Shown here piece by piece: positions 42,196 through 51,969 of a DNA stretch of 64,000 nt. The stretch covers positions 1-64,000 of the forward strand of contig CAKSHT010000001.1 in the NCBI GenBank assembly GCA_934457235.1, in the 5' to 3' direction. The DNA is from an uncultured Oscillospiraceae bacterium (GTDB taxonomy: Bacteria; Bacillota; Clostridia; Oscillospirales; Ruminococcaceae). Made by a program: the position numbers and the translations under genes. The notes beneath the pieces were generated by a model. It had not been told where the DNA came from and did not search any database. It saw only the letters and a list, made by a program, of their open reading frames with translations. Numbering within the stretch: position 1 is the first letter of the stretch; every line of letters begins with the position of its first letter.

Positions 42196-42258
42196 CACAG
42201 GCAGGACGCCTGTGCTGCTGCAAATAACCCTCCGACACGATGTCGGAGGGTTATTTGC
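42196..42258. repeat. two further hairpins downstream of tRNA-Leu
   Basis: CACAGGC/GCCTGTG (42197-42214) is followed by a perfect 18-bp stem GCAAATAACCCTCCGACA (42220-42258) with a 3-base loop. There is no T-run on either side. Confidence 0.85.
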
Positions 42259-42305
42259 AGCTTGAGAATCGGATGTTTTGTCGCGCTTGTTCGCGCGACA
42301 AAACT

Positions 42306-42389
42306 TGGTGCGGGTGACAGGACTTGAACCTGCACGGTGTTGCCAATAGAACCTAAATCTATCGCGTCTGCCAATTCCGCCACACCCGC
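42306..42389 (-). tRNA. tRNA-Leu (anticodon UAG)
   Basis: Minus-strand gene with acceptor stem GCGGGTG/CACCCGC, D-arm GGCGGAATTGGCAGACGC, anticodon stem ATAGA/TCTAT around loop TTTAGGT (anticodon TAG), a class II variable arm, T-arm GGTTCAAGTCC and an encoded 3' CCA. It reads CUA and probably other CUN Leu codons. Confidence 0.95.
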
Positions 42390-42399
42390 TCATAAAAAC

Positions 42400-42428
42400 A
42401 TTATATCAGAATCTCGGCAAAATGTCAA
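42400..42428 (-). promoter_or_regulatory. tRNA-Leu promoter
   Basis: On the minus strand, TTGACA and TATAAT are separated by 17 bases, 10 bases before the mature 5' end. Confidence 0.92.
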
Positions 42429-42438
42429 GGCGTAATTC

Positions 42439-42468
42439 TTGACTAACAAAACCATCGTGTGATATACT
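42439..42468 (+). promoter_or_regulatory. promoter of CDF transporter gene
   Basis: TTGACT and TATACT are separated by 18 bases. Confidence 0.7.
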
Positions 42469-42529
42469 GTATAGAAACAAACTTCTATGCTGTCGGAATA
42501 TAATACGGTATAACCGAGGGGGTGCGGTC

Positions 42530-43666
42530 ATGAGCGAAAAAAAGCGTACGAAATACGGCAGGCTCGCCGGGTGGGTCGGTATCATATGCAATATCCTGCT
42601 GAGCGCCGGGAAATTCATCGCCGGCAGTCTGTCCGGGAGCGTTTCCATAACGGCGGACGCGCTGAACAATTTCTCCGACGCGTCCTCCAGCCTTATCAGC
42701 CTTATCGGATTTCAGCTGTCCGAAAAGCGCGCCGACGCCGAACACCCCTACGGTCATGCGCGGTATGAATATATCTCTGGATTCGTAGTCGCTATCCTGG
42801 TTATCGTCATCGGCATAGAGCTTCTCCGCAGCGGTATCGAGCGCATAATAACGCCCCAGCCAGTGGAGCTCACGGCGGTATCCATTGCGGTCATGGCGGC
42901 TTCGATCGCCGTAAAGTTCGGCATGATGATCTTCGACCGCAGTGTAGGAAGGCACATTGACTCCCAGACGCTGATCGCAGCCGCCGCCGACAGCCGCAAT
43001 GACTGCATAGTCACCGCCGCTGTCCTCCTTGCCGGAATACTTTCGGTGTATACCGGCGTTCAGCTCGACGGGATCATGGCGGTCGCGGTCGCGGCGTTCA
43101 TTCTCTACAGCGGCGCCGGGCTTGTCCGGGATACCATGAACCCGCTGCTTGGAAAGGCTCCCTCCCCGGAGCTGGTGGAGGATATCCGCCGCAGGATACT
43201 GTCCTATCCCGGAGTGCTCGGCACTCACGACCTCATCGTGCATGATTACGGGCACGGGCGCAAGTTTGCCACGGTGCATGTGGAGATGGCGGCGGAGGAA
43301 AACGTAATCGAGAGTCACTCCGTTATAGACCGCATAGAACGCGATTTCCTGCACGACCTGGGAATAAATATGCTGGTGCATTTCGATCCTGTCGTCACCG
43401 ACAGCTCCGCCGTCGGTGATATCCGCCGGGAGCTGAGCCGCATAGTAAAGCTCATCGACGACAGACTTTCCGTGCATGACCTGCGGCTGGTCAGCTGCGG
43501 GGACTTCACCAGGGCGGAATTCGACGTGGTAGTTCCGCAGGACGGCTCGCTCAACGAACAGGACCTCCGGGCGGAAATACAGCGCTTCATCACCCGGAAG
43601 TACCCGGAGATACGCTGTGTGATAACCCTGGACGACAGCTTCGCCGCTATCCCGCCGGAGAAATAA
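42530..43666 (+). CDS. cation diffusion facilitator family transporter
   Basis: The product is 378 residues. About six helices lie in the first 210 residues, with the metal-site segment ADALNNFSDASSS in helix 2 and AAADSRNDC in helix 5. HPYGHARYEY follows helix 2. The C-terminal cytosolic domain has HDLIVHDYGHGRKFATVHVEM, split as HDLIVHDYGHG and RKFATVHVEM, plus an extra 80 residues. The family exports divalent metals such as zinc, manganese or iron using the proton gradient. GGGGGTG precedes the ATG. Confidence 0.92.
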   Translation: MSEKKRTKYGRLAGWVGIICNILLSAGKFIAGSLSGSVSITADALNNFSDASSSLISLIGFQLSEKRADAEHPYGHARYEYISGFVVAILVIVIGIELLRSGIERIITPQPVELTAVSIAVMAASIAVKFGMMIFDRSVGRHIDSQTLIAAAADSRNDCIVTAAVLLAGILSVYTGVQLDGIMAVAVAAFILYSGAGLVRDTMNPLLGKAPSPELVEDIRRRILSYPGVLGTHDLIVHDYGHGRKFATVHVEMAAEENVIESHSVIDRIERDFLHDLGINMLVHFDPVVTDSSAVGDIRRELSRIVKLIDDRLSVHDLRLVSCGDFTRAEFDVVVPQDGSLNEQDLRAEIQRFITRKYPEIRCVITLDDSFAAIPPEK

Positions 43667-43670
43667 GGGA

Positions 43671-43699
43671 TTGACGTAACCGCCGCGATGTGGTAAAAT
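43671..43699 (+). promoter_or_regulatory. promoter after CDF gene
   Basis: TTGACG and TAAAAT are separated by 17 bases, about 30 bases before the ribosome binding site GGGGGGCGG (43716-43724). Confidence 0.65.
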
Positions 43700-43728
43700 A
43701 AAATCATCACTATTCGGGGGGCGGTAAC

Positions 43729-44469
43729 ACGGACTACTTTTTTCATGCTGACACATCTAAATACCGCCGCCGTTTTAAGGCGATAGCCATAACCACCGTC
43801 GTTCCGCTGTGTGGGATATGCGTTTTCTGCGCCGTAAACATCGTGCTCAGCTTCAGCGCCGGGGCTTCCCGGAGCATGCGGGCGCTGATGGCGGCGGTCA
43901 TCGCGGCGTGCGTCCTCGCCGGAACGGTCACGGTTTTCCTCGCCGCGTACCACTGCTATAAGCACTGCCGGCGTCACTCAAGATTCACGTATCTGGATAT
44001 CCTGCCGGACGGCTTCGTGTTCAGCCTTTACGCCGGGGAATTCCGCGATTACTCGGAGCTTGTGGTGCTCCGCCGGCTGTATTACGTCCCGTTCGCGGGA
44101 GTTACTGAGATCTTCCGGGACGCGAAGAACTCGCCCTGCTCCGTCACTGTTCGCGGGGAGGTGCGCTGCTACCTCTGCGAGAGCGACCGTCTTGGATACC
44201 ACGTCGATGAGGACGACCACATGCACTTCGACAGCCCGGAACTTGACGAGCGCGGATTCGAGCGCCTGGAATCGCTGCGCATCGACGGGTGGTTCGGACG
44301 GACGAAACGTCTGGAAGCGGCGCTGAATTTCTATCTTGAGCAGTTCCGCAGCATTCCGGAGAAAAAGCCGTTCAACATCGCAGAGCATATCGCCGTGAAA
44401 AAGCGGAAGCGCCCCACTACTTCAAATCCCCTGCTTGAAGCCCCGACCTACGACAGAAACTGGAAGTAG
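43729..44469 (+). CDS. membrane-anchored protein with apparent ACG start
   Basis: The product is about 246 residues. It has a basic start (FHADTSKYRRRFK), two membrane helices (about 18-38 and 50-72), then a soluble domain with YLDILPDGFVFSLY and paired Tyr/Arg residues. No family is recognised. The frame is open back to a stop at 43699, but no ATG, GTG or TTG occurs before 43843. A strong GGGGGGCGG site and a promoter lie just before an in-frame ACG at 43729. Starting at GTG 43843 would remove the first helix. Confidence 0.6.
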   Translation, partial: TDYFFHADTSKYRRRFKAIAITTVVPLCGICVFCAVNIVLSFSAGASRSMRALMAAVIAACVLAGTVTVFLAAYHCYKHCRRHSRFTYLDILPDGFVFSLYAGEFRDYSELVVLRRLYYVPFAGVTEIFRDAKNSPCSVTVRGEVRCYLCESDRLGYHVDEDDHMHFDSPELDERGFERLESLRIDGWFGRTKRLEAALNFYLEQFRSIPEKKPFNIAEHIAVKKRKRPTTSNPLLEAPTYDRNWK

Positions 44470-44536
44470 CTTTTTCTGTCTGCGGTATTGCCATAAAAAT
44501 AAAACCGCATTATTGCGAATTTAGTTGAAATACCAC

Positions 44537-44565
44537 TTGAAAAAAAAACGCCAGGGTGGTATAAT
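44537..44565 (+). promoter_or_regulatory. pyrG promoter
   Basis: TTGAAA and TATAAT are separated by 17 bases with an A-rich spacer. No GGG start sequence, as used in Bacillus pyrG reiterative control, is seen. Confidence 0.8.
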
Positions 44566-44588
44566 AAACTGTAGATATGTTTTTATGA

Positions 44589-46235
<1,647 letters not shown>

Positions 46236-46295
46236 GGTCGGGACAGGCTGGTCCGCGATCAAACCGATTTCAATTAATTATTCATTGATAATTCA

Positions 46296-46333
46296 ATGCC
46301 GTCTGCGTCGCAACAGACGGCATTTGTGTTTTT
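46296..46333 (+). terminator. pyrG terminator
   Basis: A TGCCGTCTG/CAGACGGCA stem is followed by TTTGTGTTTTT. Confidence 0.9.
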
Positions 46334-46370
46334 CATGTAAAATCCACGTAAAGTGGTGAAAGGAACTGAC

Positions 46371-48587
46371 ATGGGCGGAAAATTCTACGACAACCGTGAG
46401 CTTTCGTGGCTTAAATTCAACGCAAGAGTTCTGGAGGAGGCATTCGATAAGGATACGCCGCTGTTCGAGCGGCTGAGATTCGTGCAGATATTCTGTTCCA
46501 ATCTCGACGAGTTCTTTATGATACGCGTGGGAAGCCTGCACGACAAAATGCTCTTCGACAGCAAGGACACCGAGAACAAGACCAACATGACCGCCAAGGA
46601 GCAGCTCATCGAGATAGCAAAGCAGGTAAAGAAGCTTCTGCCCATGAAGGACGACGCCTATTCCGAGATAATGGAGGGACTGAAGGACTACGGTATCGAG
46701 CACATCGACCCCGCCGCCCTCTCTCCGGAGGAGGACGCATTCTACCGCGCTTTCTTCGCGCGTGAGATACAGCCGCTGCTGTTCACCGGAGTTGTGGACA
46801 AGAAGCACCCGGTGCCGTTCCTCAAGAGCGGCGAGGTGTACGTTGGCGTTACGATATGCAAGAAGGACGACGCGGGCAAGACTACGTTCGGTATACTGCC
46901 GGCTTCCGAGAATTTCCCGCGGCTCGTGTGGCTTCCGGGTACAGGGAAGTTCCTGCTGACCGAAGAGCTTATCAGTCGTTACGCAGAGCTGGTTTTCAAG
47001 AACTTCGAGATAGTTTCCCGCTGCATTTTCAGAGTCACCAGGAACGCGGATATCGCGATGGACGAGGGTCTGTACGACCACGACGTGGATTTCCGCGACA
47101 TTATGAGCGAGCTTGTCAAGAAGCGCAAGAAGCTCCAGCCGGTGCGCCTGGAGTTCCAGGGAAACCCGGATTCGGCGATAATCGCTCTCATCGCCAAGAC
47201 GCTAAAGGTCAAGGATAACTTTGTGTTTACGCAGACCGCGCCGCTTACTATGAGTTTCCTTTCCTCCGTGGAGCGCCGCCTGGAGAAGCAGAGCGAGCTG
47301 TTCTTTGCGCCGCTGACGCCCCAGAAGTCGCCGGACATCGACCAGAAGCGCCCGATGATAGAACAGATAAAGCAGCACGACGTAATGCTGAATTACCCCT
47401 ACGAGAACATCAGCCAGTTTATCCGTCTGCTGGACGAGGCGGCGGATAATCCGGACGTGGTTTCCATCAAGATAACGCTTTACCGCGTTGCACGGGACAG
47501 CAAGATAATCAGCGCGCTTACCCGCGCCGCTGAGAACGGCAAGGACGTCCTGACGCTGGTGGAGCTGCGCGCCCGCTTCGACGAAGAGAACAACATAGGC
47601 TGGTCCAAGCGCCTGGAGGAAGCCGGAGTTACGGTTATTTACGGCCTGGAGGAGCTGAAGGTGCACTCCAAGCTGCTTCTCATTACGCTGCGCGACGGAA
47701 GCGATGTAAGCTACATCACGCAGGTGGGCACCGGAAACTACAACGAGCGTACGTCGAAGCTCTACACCGACCTCACGCTGATGACTGCGGACAGGGATTT
47801 CGGTTCTGACGCTTCCGTGGTATTCAATGCGCTCGCCGTCGGTAATACCGTTGAGAGTACGAACAAGCTTCTGGTGGCTCCCAAGGGACTTAAGAGCCGC
47901 ATAGTGGAGCTTATCGATAACGAAATAACCTACAAGACCAACGGCTACATCGGAATAAAGATGAACTCCCTGACTGACAAGGACATCATTGAGAAACTCG
48001 CCGAGGCAAGCCGCGCCGGCGTAAAGATAGAACTTGTAGTCCGGGGCATCTGCTGCCTTATCGCGGGAGTTGAGGGAGATACGGAGAATATCCGGGTGAT
48101 CTCGATAGTAGGGCGGTTCCTGGAGCACAGCAGAATTTACATTTTCGGCACCGGCGACCGCCGCAGGGTGTATATATCCAGCGCGGACTTTATGACCAGA
48201 AACACCGAGCGCCGCGTGGAGGTCGCCGCGCCGCTTCTCGACCGCAGACTTGCGGACAGAGCCGTTGATATATTCAACACCTGTCTGCGGGACAACGTAA
48301 AGGCGCGTGAGCAGGCCAGCGACGGCAATTACTACCGCGTCGAGCGCACCGAGGGAGAAGCTCCGCTGAATTCGCAGATATACTTCTACGAGCAGGCGTA
48401 CAGAGCCGCCGAGGAAGCCGCGAAGAACGAGGAGGAGAACCTCCGCCAGTGCTGCGAGCAGGAAGCCGCAGCGCGTAAGGAAGCGGAGCTTGCGCTGGCT
48501 CCGAATTATGTCCACCCGGCAGCTCCGGCGGTATCCGGGGAGCCGCAGGTAACGCACCGCGTGAAGATACGCAGGGTGAAGAGGTAA
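46371..48587 (+). CDS. ppk1: polyphosphate kinase 1
   Basis: The product is 738 residues. It has the N-terminal NRELSWLKFNARVLEEA segment and the EFFMIRVG region. Two phospholipase-D-like domains follow with LKVHSKLLLI (catalytic His region), GTGNYNERTSKLYTDL, ADFMTRNTERRVEV and a final ATP-binding part. It makes polyphosphate from ATP reversibly at the membrane. The ATG at 46371 has AAAGGA six bases upstream. The last 70 residues are Ala/Glu rich and extra to the family. Confidence 0.97.
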   Translation: MGGKFYDNRELSWLKFNARVLEEAFDKDTPLFERLRFVQIFCSNLDEFFMIRVGSLHDKMLFDSKDTENKTNMTAKEQLIEIAKQVKKLLPMKDDAYSEIMEGLKDYGIEHIDPAALSPEEDAFYRAFFAREIQPLLFTGVVDKKHPVPFLKSGEVYVGVTICKKDDAGKTTFGILPASENFPRLVWLPGTGKFLLTEELISRYAELVFKNFEIVSRCIFRVTRNADIAMDEGLYDHDVDFRDIMSELVKKRKKLQPVRLEFQGNPDSAIIALIAKTLKVKDNFVFTQTAPLTMSFLSSVERRLEKQSELFFAPLTPQKSPDIDQKRPMIEQIKQHDVMLNYPYENISQFIRLLDEAADNPDVVSIKITLYRVARDSKIISALTRAAENGKDVLTLVELRARFDEENNIGWSKRLEEAGVTVIYGLEELKVHSKLLLITLRDGSDVSYITQVGTGNYNERTSKLYTDLTLMTADRDFGSDASVVFNALAVGNTVESTNKLLVAPKGLKSRIVELIDNEITYKTNGYIGIKMNSLTDKDIIEKLAEASRAGVKIELVVRGICCLIAGVEGDTENIRVISIVGRFLEHSRIYIFGTGDRRRVYISSADFMTRNTERRVEVAAPLLDRRLADRAVDIFNTCLRDNVKAREQASDGNYYRVERTEGEAPLNSQIYFYEQAYRAAEEAAKNEEENLRQCCEQEAAARKEAELALAPNYVHPAAPAVSGEPQVTHRVKIRRVKR

Positions 48588-48624
48588 TTCATATAATTGC
48601 GGGCTGCATGATCGCAGCCCGTCA
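48588..48624 (+). terminator. hairpin after ppk1
   Basis: A CGGGCTGC/GCAGCCCG perfect 8-bp stem (48600-48621) lies 12 bases after the stop, without a T-run. Confidence 0.55.
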
Positions 48625-48778
48625 GCATGTCGCATTCACGCCTTTAACTCGCTTCGCCGCATTTATGCCTTTAATTCGCTGCGCTCACGGCATAAACGCG
48701 GCGTGAACGCTTACATTTTTCATTTCCCGGACGGTCGTCCGGGATTTTGCTGCGCAAAACCATGAAAAATGTGCATGC
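48625..48778. repeat. multi-branched hairpin element
   Basis: Inverted ends GCATG/CATGC enclose two substructures. First, nested stems GCATTCACGCC/GGCGTGAACGC and GCATTTATGCC/GGCATAAACGC are built from two tandem 27-bp units (48632 and 48659). Second, a perfect 11-bp stem ACATTTTTCAT/ATGAAAAATGT encloses two hairpins, CCCGGAC/GTCCGGG and TTTTGC/GCAAAA, forming a three-way junction. No coding frame is convincing. Confidence 0.8.
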
Positions 48779-48988
48779 ATCCGCACAATTATGGGGTGGT
48801 TTGTGATTAGGATTCGAGGGCGTGTGGTATTTCTGGCGTCTTAAATCATGCAGGGTAGGTAATGCGTATGTGTTTCGTACGTGATTGCCGATACATGCGA
48901 TGAAAATGGCACGGTTTTAATGTGCCACCAGGATTTTTAAACGCGCACGAAAAAACGGGCGGATATAGGATCCGCCCCTGCATATGAA
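48779..48988. other. gene-free stretch with GGGCGGATAT hairpin
   Basis: It holds a GGCAC/GTGCC hairpin (about 48909-48927) and, at 48954-48977, another copy of the GGGCGGAT/ATCCGCCC hairpin seen at 12628, 12844 and 17232. The rest has no recognised feature. Confidence 0.6.
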
Positions 48989-49014
48989 AAGCGCCCGGAA
49001 ATTTCCGGGCGCTT
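48987..49014 (-). terminator. yajC terminator
   Basis: An AGCGCCCGG/CCGGGCGCT stem is followed by four T on the minus strand, six bases past the stop. Confidence 0.9.
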
Positions 49015-49019
49015 CGGTA

Positions 49020-49415
49020 TTACTTGATGTCTGCGGGCTTGTCGTCCTTGCCCTTTTTCTTCTTGGGAGCTGCGGTCTCTGCCGGGATCTCATGTACGGT
49101 GTTGTTCTTCGCGATAGCGGACTTCAGTACGCGGATCTTGGTGCGGTCGCTTCCGGTCTCGATGAGCACGGTGTCCTCCTTGACGGAAAGCACTCTGCCG
49201 ATGATGCCGCCGTTGGTGATAACCTCGTCAGCTACCTGGATATTGTCCAGCATGCTCTGCATTTCCTTGGTGCGCTTCTTCTCCGGACGGATTATGAAGA
49301 AGTAGAAGAATACCACGATAAGTGCCAGCGGGATAAGCATTGTGAGCATGCTTGCCACGCCTGCTCCATCGCCGGCTGCGGTCGATGCGGTAGAAATCAT
49401 TGCCAGTGTTGTCAT
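49020..49415 (-). CDS. yajC: preprotein translocase subunit YajC
   Basis: The product is 131 residues with one membrane helix (LTMLIPLALIVVFFYFFIIR), then RPEKKRTKEMQSMLDNI and the GGIIGRVLSVKEDTVLIE SH3-like part, the YajC signature. It is an accessory subunit of the SecDF-YidC translocase complex. GGAGGA lies before the ATG at 49415. The Lys-rich C-terminal tail is typical. It has its own promoter, apart from secD and secF. Confidence 0.96.
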   Translation of the reverse strand: MTTLAMISTASTAAGDGAGVASMLTMLIPLALIVVFFYFFIIRPEKKRTKEMQSMLDNIQVADEVITNGGIIGRVLSVKEDTVLIETGSDRTKIRVLKSAIAKNNTVHEIPAETAAPKKKKGKDDKPADIK

Positions 49416-49477
49416 TAGTTGTCCTCCATTATTTGTGCCCGCAAGGGGCATTATTTACAAGTACTTCGCACTTACTT

Positions 49478-49506
49478 ATTATAGCCTAAATCACGCCATA
49501 AATCAA
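49478..49506 (-). promoter_or_regulatory. yajC promoter
   Basis: On the minus strand, TTGATT and TATAAT are separated by 17 bases. Confidence 0.8.
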
Positions 49507-49530
49507 GTAGATGTGTGAAATTTTCACCGA

Positions 49531-50724
49531 TTATTCAGAATAAAGCGCGATTCCCGCGTCACTGAACGCCCTGCGCACTTCCTTCAGCACGGATTCCGAG
49601 AACCCGGAGGACGTCAGCCGCACTGCGAGCTCCTGCCCGGAATACATCGCGGATATTCTGCCCAGGAACGCCCGTGCCTCAGTGTAGCCGGTCTTTTCGC
49701 CGGGGTTGTAGTCTATCAGCAGCGTTACGGTTTTCAGCTTTGTCTTGTCCGCTGCCGGTTCTGCGGAGGTCAGCGACTGGCTCTCGGCGAAAAGTTCCTC
49801 ATCGGATACTTCCAGGAGCACCTCGGCTCCGGAACTCTTCGCGGACGTTTCGCACGCAGTTATCACGCTCCACAGAGCCGCAGAACGCGCGCTGTCGTCG
49901 GATATCGGCAGGTTGCTGAGGAACGTCGAGTAATCCTGGCTGTTGAACGCCGGGAACCGCGTGTTCGCGAGGATAACGCTCTTGAATCCCGCCTTTGAAA
50001 GCTCGCCGGTTATCGCCGAGAGATACTTCGAAGTACCTGCATTGAACGGGTCGAGCCAGGATTTTCCGCCGCGGTCTACATAGTAATCGTGCCAGATACC
50101 GCCGTCAGCTATCATGTAGCAGATGTTCTCGCCGCTGTAGCTCTGGGTCGTGCGGTCAAGCAGGGTATTTATCCGGGCGCGGGGAGTGAATCCGGCGTCG
50201 GTTATCAGCTTCACCAGCTGCCGCGCCGTAAGAGTTCCCGTCACCTGATCCTCCGGAACGCCGTCGATCGCGGTCTTGTAGAGGAAGTTTCCGTTCTCAT
50301 CCTTGAGCGTTACCGTGATGTCGGTGTAGCCGCCGCTCTTTGCCGCGGCAAGCGCGCTGTTCAGCGCGTCGGAGCTTGCGAGGGAGCTTTCCGGCAGGAG
50401 CAGCGCGTTGGCTGCCGTTGCCTCCGGCTCAGTTTCCTTCGTAGGCTCGGATGTAACGTCAGAGGACGCGTTCTTTGTTCCCTCCGAGGAGTCGCCTGTG
50501 GTTTCGCCGGATACGGGCGGAGTCCACGCGGAGCCAGGCTCGGAGCTTGTCGTCTTTCCGCTGAAATAATCCATCAGCGGCTTTCCGACGCCGTATCCCA
50601 CGACCACCAGAGCCGCCACGATCACCACCATGAGTATCACGGTGAGCACCTTGCGGCTGGTGCTTTTCTTGCGCTGATAAAGGCTGTATTTGCGGTGCTT
50701 TATCTTGATCTGTTTTTTCTTCAT
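49531..50724 (-). CDS. membrane-anchored putative glycoside hydrolase (DUF4015-like)
   Basis: The product is 397 residues. A very basic N-terminus (KKKQIKIKHRKYS), one membrane helix (VLTVILMVVIVAALVVVGY) and a Ser/Thr/Glu linker precede a domain of about 270 residues. The domain suggests a barrel: GYTDITVTLKDENG, TPRARINTL, then WLDPFNAGTSKYLSAI, which resembles the putative glycosidase family PF13200. Catalytic residues cannot be assigned with certainty. It is exported and anchored. It follows rnfA by 16 bases and is likely in the same operon. Confidence 0.7.
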   Translation of the reverse strand: MKKKQIKIKHRKYSLYQRKKSTSRKVLTVILMVVIVAALVVVGYGVGKPLMDYFSGKTTSSEPGSAWTPPVSGETTGDSSEGTKNASSDVTSEPTKETEPEATAANALLLPESSLASSDALNSALAAAKSGGYTDITVTLKDENGNFLYKTAIDGVPEDQVTGTLTARQLVKLITDAGFTPRARINTLLDRTTQSYSGENICYMIADGGIWHDYYVDRGGKSWLDPFNAGTSKYLSAITGELSKAGFKSVILANTRFPAFNSQDYSTFLSNLPISDDSARSAALWSVITACETSAKSSGAEVLLEVSDEELFAESQSLTSAEPAADKTKLKTVTLLIDYNPGEKTGYTEARAFLGRISAMYSGQELAVRLTSSGFSESVLKEVRRAFSDAGIALYSE

Positions 50725-50740
50725 CGTTCTCTCCGTATGG

Positions 50741-51334
50741 TCAGAAGTTTGCGGTGTAGCCGGCGAGCGCATAGAACGCCAGTGAAACCACGCCGATATA
50801 GATGAGCATTATCGGATATCCGCGGAACACCCTGGGTATCTTTTCGCTGTCCAGCTTCTCCCGTGCGACGTTCAGCAGGAAGCACGCCAGGAAGAACCCG
50901 ATGCCGGTGCCGAAGCCGTAACCGATGTAGGACGGCAGGTCGCTGCCGTAGTTGGAATTAAGGAACAGCGCTCCGATGACGGTGCAGTTGAATATCGCGA
51001 GATGTACGTATTTTCTCATGCGGCGGAACAGCTTCGGGAACACTCTCCAGAAGAACAGCAGCGCCAGGACGTACAGAGCTCCGATGACCGCGGCGTATAT
51101 CAGCGGCATGAACAGCCAGCCGAACTGCGTCTGCAAAAGAACGCTGTCGAGAAAGTAGGAAACGATGCTTGCGATGGTGGTCATCGCGGTTATCCCAAGG
51201 GTGAAGCCGATAACGGTGTCGTTCTTGCGGGAAGCATAGATGACGACATTGCTTCCGAATGCGCGGTCGAAGATCGCGTTCTGTACGAACACGGATACCA
51301 TCGCGACGGAAATTATCCTTGCAATGACTTCCAT
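50741..51334 (-). CDS. rnfA: RnfA/NqrE-type electron transport membrane subunit
   Basis: The product is 197 residues with six helices. It has FVQNAIFDRAFG at the start and IGFTLGITAMTTIAS, then HLAIFNCTVIGALF near helix 4. The FNC matches the conserved Cys of the NqrE/RnfA pair that binds an intramembrane Fe-S centre. The ATG overlaps the rnfE stop (TGATG). In Rnf complexes this subunit passes electrons through the membrane with RnfE. Confidence 0.85.
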   Translation of the reverse strand: MEVIARIISVAMVSVFVQNAIFDRAFGSNVVIYASRKNDTVIGFTLGITAMTTIASIVSYFLDSVLLQTQFGWLFMPLIYAAVIGALYVLALLFFWRVFPKLFRRMRKYVHLAIFNCTVIGALFLNSNYGSDLPSYIGYGFGTGIGFFLACFLLNVAREKLDSEKIPRVFRGYPIMLIYIGVVSLAFYALAGYTANF

Positions 51335-51969
51335 CACTCCGCCCCCTTTCGGATAGAATCAGCGTGCTTGCTGCGGCGGCGTCTGTGGTTGGTTATCGCA
51401 CGGCATACCGCCGCGAGGATACCCACCAGAATGAATCCGAAGAACGTTGTCTTTGCCGCAGGCATAGGAGCGTCGCATACACGGAATCCGAACAGCTGTC
51501 CGAACGCCAGGAACTCGCGTATCATTCCCACGACGAACGCTGCAATGGCGTAGCCCAGGACGTACATCAGCGCGTCCAGCGCCATTTCGTTGTATGGCAT
51601 GAGGTAGAACCGGCTTTCGGTCTTGGCGAGGAGCAGCGAATTTACTATCAGTATCTCGACGTAGATGGACACCTGCTGCGCGGTTTCCGGGAACCATGCG
51701 TTCAGCAGGAGCGCGGTCGGAATGTACATCACCGCCGCCACTCCGACGTACGCCAGTATGCGCACGGTATACACGATCTTCCGCGGAATGAAGCGGCATA
51801 TCAGTATCGAGGTGTAGGATATGAGCAGGAAACTCAGCGTGAGTATCAGTGCGCGCTCGAACGTGGTCGCTGCCACGATTATCGGCGCTGTCACAAGTCC
51901 GCTCATCAGCACGATGTTCTGACGGAAAAGCCCGTCGGTGCTCACCTTCGGGAGGTTCTTCTTATTCAT
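51334..51969 (-). CDS. rnfE: RnfE/NqrD-type electron transport membrane subunit
   Basis: The product is 211 residues with six helices. The N-terminal GLFRQNIVLMSGLVTAPII replaces the usual N-P-x-x-x-x-x-L-G-x-C-P opening and lacks the first conserved Cys. VEILIVNSLLLAKTES matches the second half of the family, but the usual NC pair reads NS. The loss of these Cys residues is notable because they ligate the intramembrane cluster. The C-terminal tail is basic. It overlaps rnfD by eight bases. Confidence 0.75.
   Translation of the reverse strand: MNKKNLPKVSTDGLFRQNIVLMSGLVTAPIIVAATTFERALILTLSFLLISYTSILICRFIPRKIVYTVRILAYVGVAAVMYIPTALLLNAWFPETAQQVSIYVEILIVNSLLLAKTESRFYLMPYNEMALDALMYVLGYAIAAFVVGMIREFLAFGQLFGFRVCDAPMPAAKTTFFGFILVGILAAVCRAITNHRRRRSKHADSIRKGAE

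Noticed and set aside
41915-42258. CRISPR array in the repeat-rich region near tRNA-Leu
   Set aside because: Only two long units with related spacing are present; there are no short regular direct repeats with unique spacers and no cas genes.
46293-48635. Long antisense frames over ppk1
   Set aside because: Same explanation: high third-position G+C removes stops on the opposite strand; the sense frame has all PPK1 motifs.
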